Below are positions 30,745 through 38,925 of a stretch of 64,000 bases of DNA, piece by piece. Position numbers and translations under genes: made by a program. Within the stretch, counting starts at the first letter, position 1. Each line of letters starts with the position of its first letter. This DNA is from Anagrus nilaparvatae (taxonomy: Eukaryota; Arthropoda; Insecta; Hymenoptera; Mymaridae). The stretch spans positions 31,017,501 to 31,081,500 of the forward strand of contig JAKSXM010000272.1 in NCBI GenBank assembly GCA_022575985.1, in the 5' to 3' direction. The notes below the pieces were generated by a model, which was not told the origin of the DNA, did no database searches, and was given only the letters and a program-made list of their open reading frames with translations.

Positions 30745-31494
30745 TTACATATTTATAGTTTCCATACAATATTTACACTCCTTTATCATAGGAGTAACAC
30801 GTTTATCTGAATGATCATGTATTCTACATCTAACACACATAAAAATATCACAATCAATTTTATAATGTTCGGGCATTTTATCCCATGCAGCGTCAACATT
30901 TTCTGCAGCCACATTTACAATAAATTCTTTAGGCAAGTTTGCAATATCTTCAGTTTCCATTAAAGAAAGTTGTTTTAATTTACCATAAATTTCAAAAGAT
31001 CGTTCTAAACAAGGTTTATTTATATTCATATATTTTTCAAGCAATAACACATTGTACACTGCACAAACCATATTCGAATATTGATGATGTTTACATAAAT
31101 AGTCTGGAATCCGCCATTTTTTTAATGCTTTTAGAGTCGGACATTTTGAAATATCTTCTAAATTAATAACGTTATTAAAATATTTTTCAAGCCACTTAAC
31201 TTTCTGCAAACCTTTTACATAAATTTTATCTGCATCAGATAAAGCAGATTTTAAAATACTTTCAACTTGATTATATGGAATATCACCAGATTCCCACGTC
31301 ATTGTTAGATAATTTTTTTCCAGCCAATTATTTTCTACTCTGCAGCGTATAGGAAGATCGAACCAGTGACATGGTGGCTTGAACACGAAGACATCTGGTG
31401 TTTGACGACTTCCTAGTTTTAAAATCGCCAATTCCTTGATAGCGAATTCGTTGGAGGTGAGCTTGAAAGACTGAAAGTCAACGATGTACTCCAT
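30745..31494 (-). CDS. Conserved Polinton protein of unknown function, Cys-rich C-terminus
   Basis: 249 residues starting MEYIVDFQSFKLTSNEFAIK. The N-terminus alternates DFQ and IKELAI strands and later has IYVKGLQKVKWLEKYF; together these vaguely recall an RNase H-like or exonuclease fold, but I cannot confirm catalytic residues. The C-terminus has CDIFMCVRCRIHDHS and CKYCMETINM, a possible zinc-binding module. It lies between the left-end gene and the capsid gene in the same orientation, with its own TATA/initiator just upstream. The function is unknown, and the exonuclease idea is only a hint. Confidence 0.75.
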   Translation of the reverse strand: MEYIVDFQSFKLTSNEFAIKELAILKLGSRQTPDVFVFKPPCHWFDLPIRCRVENNWLEKNYLTMTWESGDIPYNQVESILKSALSDADKIYVKGLQKVKWLEKYFNNVINLEDISKCPTLKALKKWRIPDYLCKHHQYSNMVCAVYNVLLLEKYMNINKPCLERSFEIYGKLKQLSLMETEDIANLPKEFIVNVAAENVDAAWDKMPEHYKIDCDIFMCVRCRIHDHSDKRVTPMIKECKYCMETINM

Positions 31495-31501
31495 GGTGAG
31501 A

Positions 31502-31539
31502 GAATGAGGAATTTCTTCAAGATCTTTGTCTTTTATATA
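31502..31539 (-). promoter_or_regulatory. TATA/initiator promoter of the 31494 gene
   Basis: Minus-strand TATATAAAAG begins at 31539 and TCATTC has its A at 31505. The start codon follows about 11 bases after the predicted start, giving a very short leader. Confidence 0.65.
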
Positions 31540-31571
31540 GTTATCCCCACTCTTTTTATTTCCCCCACTCC

Positions 31572-32804
31572 TTAAACTAACTTTCTTACTTCACCACTGA
31601 TTGGCTTGTATTGCACCATCCTATCATGTATGATTAAGCAATACGCAGTTGTATTTGCTGGAAAAGCACGGCTAGTCTCGAATTCTAACCTAACATCTAC
31701 AGGTGCATATTTCATAGATTCATTTTGTTTTGAACAATCTATTACAATCAATGGTGTTTCATTTATAAATTTTTTTCGATCAATAAAAGACTCCGCGTAT
31801 TCTTTTCCATAATAAGATATTTGAAATCTCAAAAACATATCATACAAAAGTGAGTAATTATTGCCTGCTATATCGAGATTTAAATTTCCGTACGGAAAAC
31901 TTTGAGAATTCAAATATAGTTTTACATTAGTTATATGACAGTGATCAAAATGACTAGCATTCGCTGTTCTATTATTATCTCTATTTGTTTGAAATCCTAC
32001 TATAACAAAACGTGGCTTTTCTAGTTGAGTTGATGTCTTTACTGTCCATACTGTTTTAGTAGATAATGGAAGTGATGGATATACAAATAATTCATAAGAG
32101 TGATAACCCATTTTTATGGGATTATCTTTTTCTATTTGCTTAAGCAGACTTATTTTTGCAGTATCCGATGGTATCAAATTTGGTACACACCATTCAAATT
32201 TGTTTATTGTAAATTTAAATGATTCATCTACGGCTCCATCTTGAATAATTGCATTTGTATCATTGTTTGATCTTACAAATTCAAGAATATGACTGACGTT
32301 AATAATAACTTTATCGAATTTTTCATGTAATCCAAAAAGTATCCATAAAGGATAAATTACATCAAAATTCCCATCTTCATCAATGATTTTATTTCCATCT
32401 TTCAATAACCAGCCAGCATTTTCCAAAATATTTGATTGAATTTCAGTGAAAGATGGATACCCTTTCATGAGAGTAGTTATTCCTACGTTTTTACAGGTAT
32501 CAATGACCTCACCATTTATCTTGTACCGAATTTCTGAGAATAAAAATGCAAACGCATTATTAACGAGTTTAATTTTTTCGGATTTTGTCCCATTAGCTTT
32601 AGTGAGTTTTCCTTGGATATGCAAGAAACTCTTTGATGGTAAGATGCAACGATCTTGCTGTTGAATAGCTATAACTATCGTATCACTATTTTTATAAGAT
32701 GACGTAGCATAAGGTTGATGAGTGTGTATTTCATAGTCGGCAAGAGAGTCATCGAAAATGACAGGTTCATCGATATTTAATACTTCCTCCATCTTATACA
32801 GCAA
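31572..32804 (-). CDS. Double-jelly-roll major capsid protein
   Basis: Capsid shell protein of the element's predicted virion. 410 residues, or 406 if the internal ATG at 32792 (MEEVLNIDEP) is used. The recognised part is the C-terminal half: FDHCHITNVKLYLNSQSFPY, NYSLLYDMFLRFQISYYGKE, and VDVRLEFETSRAFPANTTAY followed by CLIIHDR. These stretches resemble the double-jelly-roll-like domain proteins of arthropod Polintons. The protein is shorter than vertebrate Polinton capsids (about 600 or more residues), as I would expect for the insect type. The frame is open with no damage. It lies downstream of the small basic gene and the penton gene and may be read from a shared upstream promoter, because I see no TATA directly before it. 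Confidence 0.88.
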   Translation of the reverse strand: MLYKMEEVLNIDEPVIFDDSLADYEIHTHQPYATSSYKNSDTIVIAIQQQDRCILPSKSFLHIQGKLTKANGTKSEKIKLVNNAFAFLFSEIRYKINGEVIDTCKNVGITTLMKGYPSFTEIQSNILENAGWLLKDGNKIIDEDGNFDVIYPLWILFGLHEKFDKVIINVSHILEFVRSNNDTNAIIQDGAVDESFKFTINKFEWCVPNLIPSDTAKISLLKQIEKDNPIKMGYHSYELFVYPSLPLSTKTVWTVKTSTQLEKPRFVIVGFQTNRDNNRTANASHFDHCHITNVKLYLNSQSFPYGNLNLDIAGNNYSLLYDMFLRFQISYYGKEYAESFIDRKKFINETPLIVIDCSKQNESMKYAPVDVRLEFETSRAFPANTTAYCLIIHDRMVQYKPISGEVRKLV

Positions 32805-32829
32805 AATAAAACACAGAAAATTTTTTCTT

Positions 32830-32979
32830 TCAGCGACGGAGTTTTAGTCCTAGACTTGCAAGAAACTGTTGATTCTGACGTGTTAACGCTTTCACTGCTC
32901 GATGATAACTGATTGCTGGTGACCATTGTTTCTTCCTTAAATAACCTGATTCAGTTTTTGTTTTAAATACTATTCCCAT
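32830..32979 (-). CDS. Small basic Polinton protein (49 aa)
   Basis: Starts MGIVFKTKTESGYLRKKQWS and ends GLKLRR, with about a quarter Lys/Arg and no acidic cluster. It is too short for the usual length cut-off, but it fills the gap between penton and capsid in the same strand, and its ATG overlaps the penton stop codon as TAATG. That overlap, the intact frame and the compact packing make it a real gene in my judgement. A core, DNA-binding or scaffold role would suit its charge, but that is inference. Confidence 0.75.
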   Translation of the reverse strand: MGIVFKTKTESGYLRKKQWSPAISYHRAVKALTRQNQQFLASLGLKLRR

Positions 32980-33665
32980 TATGAAACAGTTTTTATATGT
33001 AATCTTATGGATATAGTTTCACCACGAAAATTCACTAAATCACCGTCTTGATCAACTATTCGTAATTGAATAGAATCTAAATTTTTTACAGATACAGGTA
33101 AGTATATGATTTCCAAAGGTCGGTCAATAATTTTAAATCCTGGTGGAACTGCTGGGAAAAATTCGTATATATTGTGTACTTCTTGTCCGTTATTGTAAGC
33201 TCCTCTTGCAATATTGCACTCTACTCTGAGAACGTTAACTTTTAATATAGATACTGGAAGTTCAGATGTATGTTGAATATTTGGAGCCAACTTTTGTGGT
33301 TTAAACCCTAATAATTTACCAATTGAATCTTGCGGTTCAAAATCTATTTCTTTTTCACACTGTATTATACTTTGAAGAGTGTTATTATTTGCTTTTAGAC
33401 TAAATGAAATATCTTTTAATTTTTCTGAGAGATACTTTTGAATATCTTCGACCTCGTAGCTTCCAGTAGGAATTTTTATTGTTTCAAAATCAGATAAGTA
33501 AAATTTATTACAGCTATCATCAATATTTGGAATAGAGTTAAACGTAAGTAACTCAATCAATCCAATAACGTAATTTTTATTTGGATGAAGTTCAATTGGT
33601 GGAAAAAATCTTGATTCCAAAACAGATGAACGAGCTGATAAGCTTATTATCAATGATTCACTCAT
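32979..33665 (-). CDS. Minor capsid (penton) protein, single jelly roll
   Basis: 228 residues from MSESLIISLSARSSVLESRF. Marks seen in this family are FPPIELHPNKNYVIGLIELL near the N-terminus, YEVEDIQKYLSEKL, the IGKLLGF loop and the C-terminal YLPVSVKNLDSIQLRIVDQD with the closing strand ISIRLHIK. It would form the five-fold vertex capsomer with the major capsid protein encoded just downstream. It is intact, has its own TATA/initiator, and its stop overlaps the next start (TAATG). Confidence 0.85.
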   Translation of the reverse strand: MSESLIISLSARSSVLESRFFPPIELHPNKNYVIGLIELLTFNSIPNIDDSCNKFYLSDFETIKIPTGSYEVEDIQKYLSEKLKDISFSLKANNNTLQSIIQCEKEIDFEPQDSIGKLLGFKPQKLAPNIQHTSELPVSILKVNVLRVECNIARGAYNNGQEVHNIYEFFPAVPPGFKIIDRPLEIIYLPVSVKNLDSIQLRIVDQDGDLVNFRGETISIRLHIKTVS

Positions 33666-33680
33666 GACAGTCAGAGTAAT

Positions 33681-33714
33681 ACTGAATTGTTTTTCAGAAA
33701 ATGCTGCTTTTATA
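33681..33714 (-). promoter_or_regulatory. TATA/initiator promoter of the penton gene
   Basis: Minus-strand TATAAAAG starts at 33714 and TTCAGT has its A at 33683, 31 bases downstream. The ATG follows after about 18 bases. Confidence 0.7.
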
Positions 33715-33718
33715 ACCT

Positions 33719-34090
33719 TTATTTATCCAACTGATTACTTAAAAATTTTAGGCATAAATGACCACAGATAAAAGTATCAAATTGTTGATATCTTTGATAA
33801 TTGTAATTAATTTTAGCTGGTTTAAAATATTCTATGAGCTCTAATGGAGGCTTGAGATTTCCAAAACTGTCAAAATACAAAACTTTATTTTTTCTTTTAC
33901 GATATGCAACCCAATGTGTACCAGAACCATCTTTATCATCTAAATTTACTATTGCAGACTCATTGGTCAATGGACCATTTCTTGGTAGTAAATTTCTCAT
34001 AAAAACTCCTCTGAAATATGGAATTTTTAATACTTTTGCATACTTGAGTAAATCTGTGTTAGTGAGAGCCCTCGATGGTAAATTTATGAA
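33719..34090 (-). CDS. Adenain-like cysteine protease, N-terminal start lost or frameshifted
   Basis: Predicted maturation protease of the virion. Family residues are visible in the frame whose first ATG is at 34000: histidine in GTHWVAYRK (residue 29 from that ATG), aspartate in LYFDSFG (44), and cysteine in FICGHLC (79) preceded by glutamine. The recognisable protein, however, begins further upstream: codons from about 34076 give PSRALTNTDLLKYAKVLKI and then PYFRGVF, directly in front of that ATG. In this frame there is no ATG, only an ATA at 34085-34087 that overlaps the stop of the upstream gene, and a TAG behind an A11 run. Either the start codon was lost (ATG to ATA) or it is expressed by slippage on A11 from the upstream gene. 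Length with the upstream part is about 120 residues. Confidence 0.82.
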   Translation of the reverse strand, partial: FINLPSRALTNTDLLKYAKVLKIPYFRGVFMRNLLPRNGPLTNESAIVNLDDKDGSGTHWVAYRKRKNKVLYFDSFGNLKPPLELIEYFKPAKINYNYQRYQQFDTFICGHLCLKFLSNQLDK

Positions 34091-34971
34091 GTTTTTTTTT
34101 TTCTACCAACAACAATATTTTCATTGTACAGTCGTAATCCATTTCCAACTTTATAAGGTCTCAAATATAATCCTTTACCCAAAGCAACTTGCTCCATAGC
34201 TTGATTATGTCTCTTGGATTCTTCAAGTTGTTTTTTGGCAGCGATTGAATCATTTATAGCTTTAGCTACTCCTGAAGCGCCACCTGCTAAGGCGCCTAAG
34301 GCACTTAACCCTGCAAAAATTGGAACTAGGGGCAAGACACCCCCTGTTTTGTATGGAAGGGGTAAAACTCTTACTTTATTAACCTTATTTTTTCCTCCCT
34401 TCTTTTTTACAGCTTTGCGAGCTGCTTTAATAGCAGACGATATAATTTTTTTTGCATTATTACTTTTTATCATAGATTTTTTTGCAGCTGCTACGATAGT
34501 TCTGAATGGAATAAATCCACCTTTCTTTTTATTATTTATACCCTTTCTCCTTGCACACTTTCTGATTTCAGAACATCCCATTCCTAATTTTGATTTTGCT
34601 TTCATGATGTTAGTTACAGCTAAAGCAGCAGCTCTTTCACCAAATCCGGCGTCTGAAGACTTTACTCGTTCCCAAGCTTTATCAGCTAATATTTGATCCG
34701 CTTTATTTCTCTCTTCGATGTTATTTTGATTTTGAAAATATGCAATATCGTGTTCCTTGCAAGCTGAATCTAGAGGATTTATACCTTTATCTCCTCGAGC
34801 AAGACGTTTAGCTAGTTTTGTGCCAGGGCCACAGTATCTGATTGAATAAATTTAATAAATATTTTTAATAAATAAATATTACTATTATAAATACCTATAT
34901 CCTGGAAAATGAAGTTCTACTGGAAGTTTATTAATTAAAGTGTTTATTAATCCACTACCATTAGTTATCAT
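34084..34971 (-). CDS. Phospholipase A2 - core protein (PX-like) fusion, one intron
   Basis: Virion protein predicted to combine a parvovirus-type PLA2 domain with an adenovirus pX/pVI-like core region. Exon 1 is 34895-34971, the intron 34838-34894 (57 nt, GTATTT...TCAATCAG) and exon 2 34084-34837; the frame is preserved (276 residues). Exon 2 opens with the calcium-loop motif YCGPGTKL and then the catalytic His-Asp motif DSACKEHDIAYF. A long basic region follows (Lys-rich, around 34390-34600), then a Gly/Ala hydrophobic segment GLSALGALAGGASGVAKAI and a basic GRKKKTS end. Viral PLA2 acts on membranes during cell entry in parvoviruses (family knowledge). The leader is only about 26 nt from the divergent promoter. 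The open frame starting at 34605 is the truncated view of this gene. Confidence 0.87.
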
Positions 34972-34993
34972 CTTTCTATGAGAGTCAGTTAAA

Positions 34994-35043
34994 GAATGAG
35001 CTCTTGACTATAAATAGATTGTATTTATAGAAAAAGTCTCAGT
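34994..35043. promoter_or_regulatory. Bidirectional palindromic double-TATA promoter
   Basis: CTATAAATA (35008-35016) faces TATTTATAG (35022-35030), giving a TATA box on each strand. On the plus strand the initiator TCAGT has its A at 35041, 32 bases from the TATA start at 35009. On the minus strand TCATTC has its A at 34997, 32 bases from the TATA start at 35029. It separates the leftward virion block from the rightward ATPase/integrase block. Confidence 0.8.
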
Positions 35044-35075
35044 ATGTAATTAACTACTAACACAGACACATAAAA

Positions 35076-36032
35076 ATGAAACGTCTAAGTAGGAATTCTC
35101 CAGTTAAAAATTGTAAACGTCAAAAAAAGAATTATTTAAAATTAAAACGTAAAAGGGAAACTTCTCCAGTAATAGAAAAATTTAATCATCAAAGAGAACA
35201 TTCTCCAGTTAAAAATTGTAAGCGTCAAAAAAAGAATTATTTAAAATTAAAACGCAAAAGGGAAATTTCTCCAGTAATAGAAAAATTTAATCATCAAAGA
35301 GAACATTCACCAGATATAAAATGTAAACGTCAAAAATTAACCTTACCAGTAATAAATTATGATGAAATTATTGGTGACGGTATTGTACAATTTAAACGTA
35401 ATGGTAGCTTATTTCCAAATACTATTCGTGGTGTTATTTGTGGCAGATCGAACTGTGGAAAAACTAACGTGTTATTGGCAATAATTGAACATGAAAATGG
35501 ACTGAGATTTGTATACATTTACGTTTACTCGAAATCAGCAGATCAACCAAAATTTAATTATATAAAAATGGTAATTAATGGGATTCCCGGTGTTCTTAAA
35601 CCCTTAGAAGGAATGAGGTACTTTGAATTTACTGAGCAGGATCAAGTCTTACCACCTGAAAAAGTTTTTCCATTCAGTTTAATGATTTTTGATGATATAC
35701 AATTGGAGAGCCAGAAGAGTTGTAATGAATTTTATTCAAGAGGAAGACATAAATATGTTGATAGTTTTTACTTGTGTCAATCTTATTCTGCAGTTCCAAA
35801 ACAATATGTTAGAGATAATGTGAATTTTCTAATCATTTTTATACAAGATGATTCTAATACAAAGCATATTTATAAAAATCATGTGAATACTGATATGAAA
35901 TTCAATAAGTTTAAGGAATTATGTGACAAATGCTGGAAAGATAAATTTGGATTTATTGTAATAGATAAAGAAAGTGATATTAATAATGGACGTTACAGAA
36001 AAGGCTTGCATGAATTTTTTATAATTAACTAG
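35076..36032 (+). CDS. Genome-packaging ATPase (FtsK/HerA type)
   Basis: Motor expected to pump the element's DNA into capsids. 318 residues. Walker A GRSNCGKT lies at residues 123-130 and Walker B SLMIFDD ends at 206-207, followed by the conserved HKYVDSFYLCQSYSAVPKQY stretch typical of Polinton/adintovirus ATPases. The N-terminal 80 residues are very basic and unusual: a 35-residue block (residues 8-42) is repeated almost exactly at 43-77, and a third copy begins at 78. The frame is intact. It is the first gene of the rightward block, with a leader of about 35 nt from the divergent promoter. Confidence 0.92.
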   Translation: MKRLSRNSPVKNCKRQKKNYLKLKRKRETSPVIEKFNHQREHSPVKNCKRQKKNYLKLKRKREISPVIEKFNHQREHSPDIKCKRQKLTLPVINYDEIIGDGIVQFKRNGSLFPNTIRGVICGRSNCGKTNVLLAIIEHENGLRFVYIYVYSKSADQPKFNYIKMVINGIPGVLKPLEGMRYFEFTEQDQVLPPEKVFPFSLMIFDDIQLESQKSCNEFYSRGRHKYVDSFYLCQSYSAVPKQYVRDNVNFLIIFIQDDSNTKHIYKNHVNTDMKFNKFKELCDKCWKDKFGFIVIDKESDINNGRYRKGLHEFFIIN

Positions 36033-36033
36033 A

Positions 36034-36332
36034 ATGAAGAAAAATAATTTAGTCTACTATGAGCTCTTCATGAGTAAAGATGGAAAATAGTAAAATCAAA
36101 ACATAATCCAGGCGTAATCAAAATATTGCCAAAAGATATTTATATGTCATCTAATAAAAATCATACTTATGCAGATCTTGAATTTAAAGTAATAATGATA
36201 CTCAGATTAGCTTATGAAAATTATGTAAAATCTGAAATGACATTTAGTGAATTTAAGAAAAGATTTTTTACTAATAATAAAGATCTCAAAAATTTGCTTA
36301 TAAATAGTAGTAATGACTTAGATACCATTTAG
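36034..36332 (+). pseudogene. Small Polinton gene with one frameshift
   Basis: The first frame runs from the ATG at 36034 (MKKNNLVYYELFMSKDGK) and stops at TAG within ggaaaatag near 36091. The reading continues in another frame through KSKHNPGVIKILPKD and then YADLEFKVIMILRLAYENYV to the stop at 36330-36332. One missing A in the short A run would explain it. I do not recognise the fold. The gene sits one base after the ATPase stop region, suggesting co-transcription. It could be a sequencing error rather than a real lesion. Confidence 0.7.
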
Positions 36333-36333
36333 T
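36299..36333 (+). promoter_or_regulatory. TATA/initiator promoter of the 36360 gene
   Basis: TATAAATA at 36299-36306, inside the end of the previous gene, with an initiator-like TTAGT whose A is at 36331, 32 bases downstream. The start codon follows at 36360. Confidence 0.5.
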
Positions 36334-36359
36334 ACATCACAATCTCTCAAAGAGTGAAG

Positions 36360-37469
36360 ATGGATTTTAAGGGAGATATTCCTATAAAAAAAGAATTGCT
36401 TGAACGAATCATAAAGGCTAGAGAATCTATAAAACGTAAGCATCTGGCTCTAAAATTGGGAAGAGAAAATGCTGAGCAAATGATAAATGAAAGTCTTAAG
36501 CCTATAACTAAACCATTGAAAAAAATAGAAAAATTTACCGAAAACTTTGAAAATCCAATTTTTGTTAAAAAAAGCATTTTACAATTACCCAGCAGCACCC
36601 CTTTTAAGATAAAGAAACATGAAAAGTCTACATGGAATACGAGATTTCAATCTGCTGTAAGTAATGATGAAAATGATGATGAAGAATTGATAGATAATAA
36701 AAAATTCATAGATAATGAAGAACTGTTGGAAAATAAAGAATTCCTAGAGGAGAATGAAATGGTGGAGAAACGAAAATTTATGGAAAGTGAGGAGGAGTTG
36801 ATGTCAGATGAATCAGATTCTAATGATTTTACACCATCACCCAATAAAACGTTAAGATTAGATAATTCTAAAAAGAAAAAATTAAATAAAACAAAACAAT
36901 TAAATAATCCACTGATTAATGATTATTTAGACATGTTTAAAAATAAATCTTCAAAAAGAGATCTCGATACTGCATTTGGTGTGCGAAAAATGGCAAATAA
37001 ATCATTTCAAATTGGTAATAAAAAAATTGAATTTGATGAGGATAAATTTATTCTTGGAGATTCATCTTATCCATATGAGATAGGATTGTTGGAATTAATT
37101 TTTAAAAATTATCCAACTGGTGATTTAGTTACATCTGAAAATTTAAAAACTTATGGAAAAATTATAAGAGCTACAAATGCTCATCGAAAATTTTATCGAC
37201 CAGAAGAATCAATGAGAGTCAACAAATCTTCAAAATACTTGAATTATGTTGTGAAGGCATTAGAAGTAACTGGAGATGGAATACCGTTTTTACCTAAATA
37301 TATGGTAACTAACAATAGTCAAGTGCAGTATACTCATTGGGACGATCCAAATGAGTTAGTTGATCGTTTGAGAATCCTAGTAGCAGAAAGGCAAGCTGGA
37401 AATAATAATCATGATAATGAAATTCTCTCAATCATAGAAGAACTGCGTGAAGCAGAAATTATATATTAG
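36360..37469 (+). CDS. Acidic/charged Polinton protein with the WDDPNELVDRLR C-terminal domain
   Basis: 369 residues from the ATG at 36360 (MDFKGDIPIKKELLERIIKA); the open frame extends two codons upstream without an ATG. The N-terminus is predicted helical. A middle part is very rich in Glu/Asn/Lys with ENKEFLEENEMVEKRKFMES-like repetition, and a conserved part follows around RDLDTAFGVRKMANKSFQIG. The last 45 residues (THWDDPNELVDRLRILVAER ... ELREAEIIY) recur at the end of the FLYWCH protein at 39.9-40.7 kb. I believe this belongs to a widespread arthropod-element family annotated only as a domain of unknown function. A structural role is possible. No motif suggests an enzyme. Confidence 0.82.
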   Translation: MDFKGDIPIKKELLERIIKARESIKRKHLALKLGRENAEQMINESLKPITKPLKKIEKFTENFENPIFVKKSILQLPSSTPFKIKKHEKSTWNTRFQSAVSNDENDDEELIDNKKFIDNEELLENKEFLEENEMVEKRKFMESEEELMSDESDSNDFTPSPNKTLRLDNSKKKKLNKTKQLNNPLINDYLDMFKNKSSKRDLDTAFGVRKMANKSFQIGNKKIEFDEDKFILGDSSYPYEIGLLELIFKNYPTGDLVTSENLKTYGKIIRATNAHRKFYRPEESMRVNKSSKYLNYVVKALEVTGDGIPFLPKYMVTNNSQVQYTHWDDPNELVDRLRILVAERQAGNNNHDNEILSIIEELREAEIIY

Positions 37470-37495
37470 AGAGGCATTCAAAAAAATTCCTCATT
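37460..37495 (+). promoter_or_regulatory. TATA/initiator promoter of the 37502 gene
   Basis: TATATATT from 37460 with TCATTTT (A at 37493) about 31-33 bases downstream. The ATG follows after 8 bases. Confidence 0.5.
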
Positions 37496-37501
37496 TTAAT
37501 T

Positions 37502-37979
37502 ATGTCCGTCGACGTATTTGGACGTGTTTTAAATAAAGAAAAAAGTTTACGTGGACCTCCTGGAATTGGATTCAATTTAACTGAAACAGGAGACTACAAC
37601 ATAGAAAACAAATTGTTGCGTCAAGTTGCAGACGCTACTGATAAATACGACGCAGTTAATTTAAATATTCTTTCAGAAAAATTAGCTGTTGAATCATATG
37701 CATTAATAAGAGAATTTGAACCTGTATTCAGTGATTTTAAAGCTAATCTTGAATCATTTGGAACAACTTTAGCAAGTTTTGATGAAAAAATAAAAAATTA
37801 AAGGAAACTGTAGATGGATTTAATCAAAAAATAAATGATTTTGACAACAGTATAACCAAACTTAGAAGGAGAGTTAATAAAAATAGTAGAATAATAAAAA
37901 ACTTAGCTAAAGAAATAAATCCAAAACTAGTTGAAGTTGAAATTGAAGATAATGCAACAAGTGAAAGAAGCCTTAGTTG
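37502..37979 (+). pseudogene. Collagen-like / coiled-coil virion-associated protein, frameshifted
   Basis: Starts MSVDVFGRVLNKEKSLRGPP with a Gly-Pro-Pro turn, then GIGFNLTETGDYNIENKLLR and a part predicted to coil. The first frame stops at TAA 37799-37801 just after an A-rich run. The shifted frame continues with the heptad-like LKETVDGFNQKINDFDNSIT and ends at 37977-37979, overlapping the integrase start. The head and coiled-coil layout suggests a trimeric fibre- or tail-like protein, which is inference. One base lost in an A run explains the break; a sequencing error or programmed shift cannot be excluded. Confidence 0.72.
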
Positions 37980-38872
37980 AAGAATTACATAAGCCCGTTA
38001 GAAAAAACTTTAGAAGACGTAAAGTTGATATTCGAGGAATCGATGAAACTTGGCAAGCAGATTTAGTTGTAATGGATACACATTCACGAGAAAATAAAGG
38101 ATACAACTATTTACTCACTGTAGTAGATAATTTTTCAAAGTATGCTTGGGGTGTACCATTGAAGCAAAAAACAGGTGAAGAAGTCGCTAAGGCGTTAGAA
38201 TCAATTTTTAAACAAGGGCGAGTACCATCGAAACTTCACGTAGACCAGGGAACCGAATTTTACAATAAGACATGTAAACAATTATTGAAAAAATATAAAG
38301 TTGATTTGTATTCTACGTACAGCCATTTAAAAGCTTCAATCGTGGAGCGTTTCAATCGTACTTTGAAAAGTATAATGTGGAAAAAATTTAGTCTTAATGG
38401 AAATTATAAATGGGTAGATATTTTACCTGAATTAATTTCAAAGTATAATAATACCAAACATCGAACTATTGGAATGAAACCTAAAGATGTGAATCACGAG
38501 AATGAATTATTAGTGTTGCAAAGATATTTCAATGGAAAATGTGTTAGAGATAAGCCAAAATTTAAAGTATTAGATAAAGTTAGAATAAGTAAATATAAAC
38601 ATATTTTTGAAAAGGGGTATACCCCAAATTATACAACAGAAGTTTTCACGATTGAAAAAATTAAACCAACTATTCCATTCACGTATGAATTAAAAGATTA
38701 TCAAGGAAATTTGATTTCTGGTGGATTCTATGAATTTGAACTTCAAAGAACAACCAATGCAGATGTTTATCTCATTGAAAAAGTTTTAAAAAAGAGAGGG
38801 AATAAACTTTTTGTAAAATGGCTTGGTTTCGATAACTCTCACAACAGCTGGATAGACAAATTCGATTTATAA
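37952..38872 (+). CDS. Retroviral-type (c-) integrase with C-terminal chromodomain
   Basis: DDE recombinase that would insert the element with a 6-bp duplication. 306 residues from the ATG at 37952 (an in-frame TTG upstream at 37931 is unlikely). The catalytic residues seen are Asp37 in WQADLVVMD, Asp98 in HVDQGTEF and Glu132 in SIVERFNRTLKS. The C-terminus (about 269-306) carries a chromodomain-like module: VYLIEKVLKKRGNKLFVKWL followed by GFDNSHNSW. A target-choice role for that module is known for chromoviral integrases and is inferred here. No zinc-binding HHCC domain is visible at the short N-terminus. The frame is intact. Confidence 0.93.
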   Translation: MQQVKEALVEELHKPVRKNFRRRKVDIRGIDETWQADLVVMDTHSRENKGYNYLLTVVDNFSKYAWGVPLKQKTGEEVAKALESIFKQGRVPSKLHVDQGTEFYNKTCKQLLKKYKVDLYSTYSHLKASIVERFNRTLKSIMWKKFSLNGNYKWVDILPELISKYNNTKHRTIGMKPKDVNHENELLVLQRYFNGKCVRDKPKFKVLDKVRISKYKHIFEKGYTPNYTTEVFTIEKIKPTIPFTYELKDYQGNLISGGFYEFELQRTTNADVYLIEKVLKKRGNKLFVKWLGFDNSHNSWIDKFDL

Positions 38873-38874
38873 GG

Positions 38875-38909
38875 TATAAATACATCTGCTCTTTGAATTA
38901 GAGCTTATT
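38875..38909 (+). promoter_or_regulatory. TATA promoter of the 38926 gene
   Basis: TATAAATA at 38875-38882, immediately after the integrase stop, with CTTATT (A at 38907) 32 bases downstream as a weaker initiator. Confidence 0.5.
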
Positions 38910-38925
38910 ATTAATTTTGTCAGCC

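Noticed and set aside
37952..38872. Integrase as part of an LTR retrotransposon
   Set aside because: No reverse transcriptase, gag, direct LTRs or primer site occur nearby; the ends are inverted and the neighbours are virion genes.
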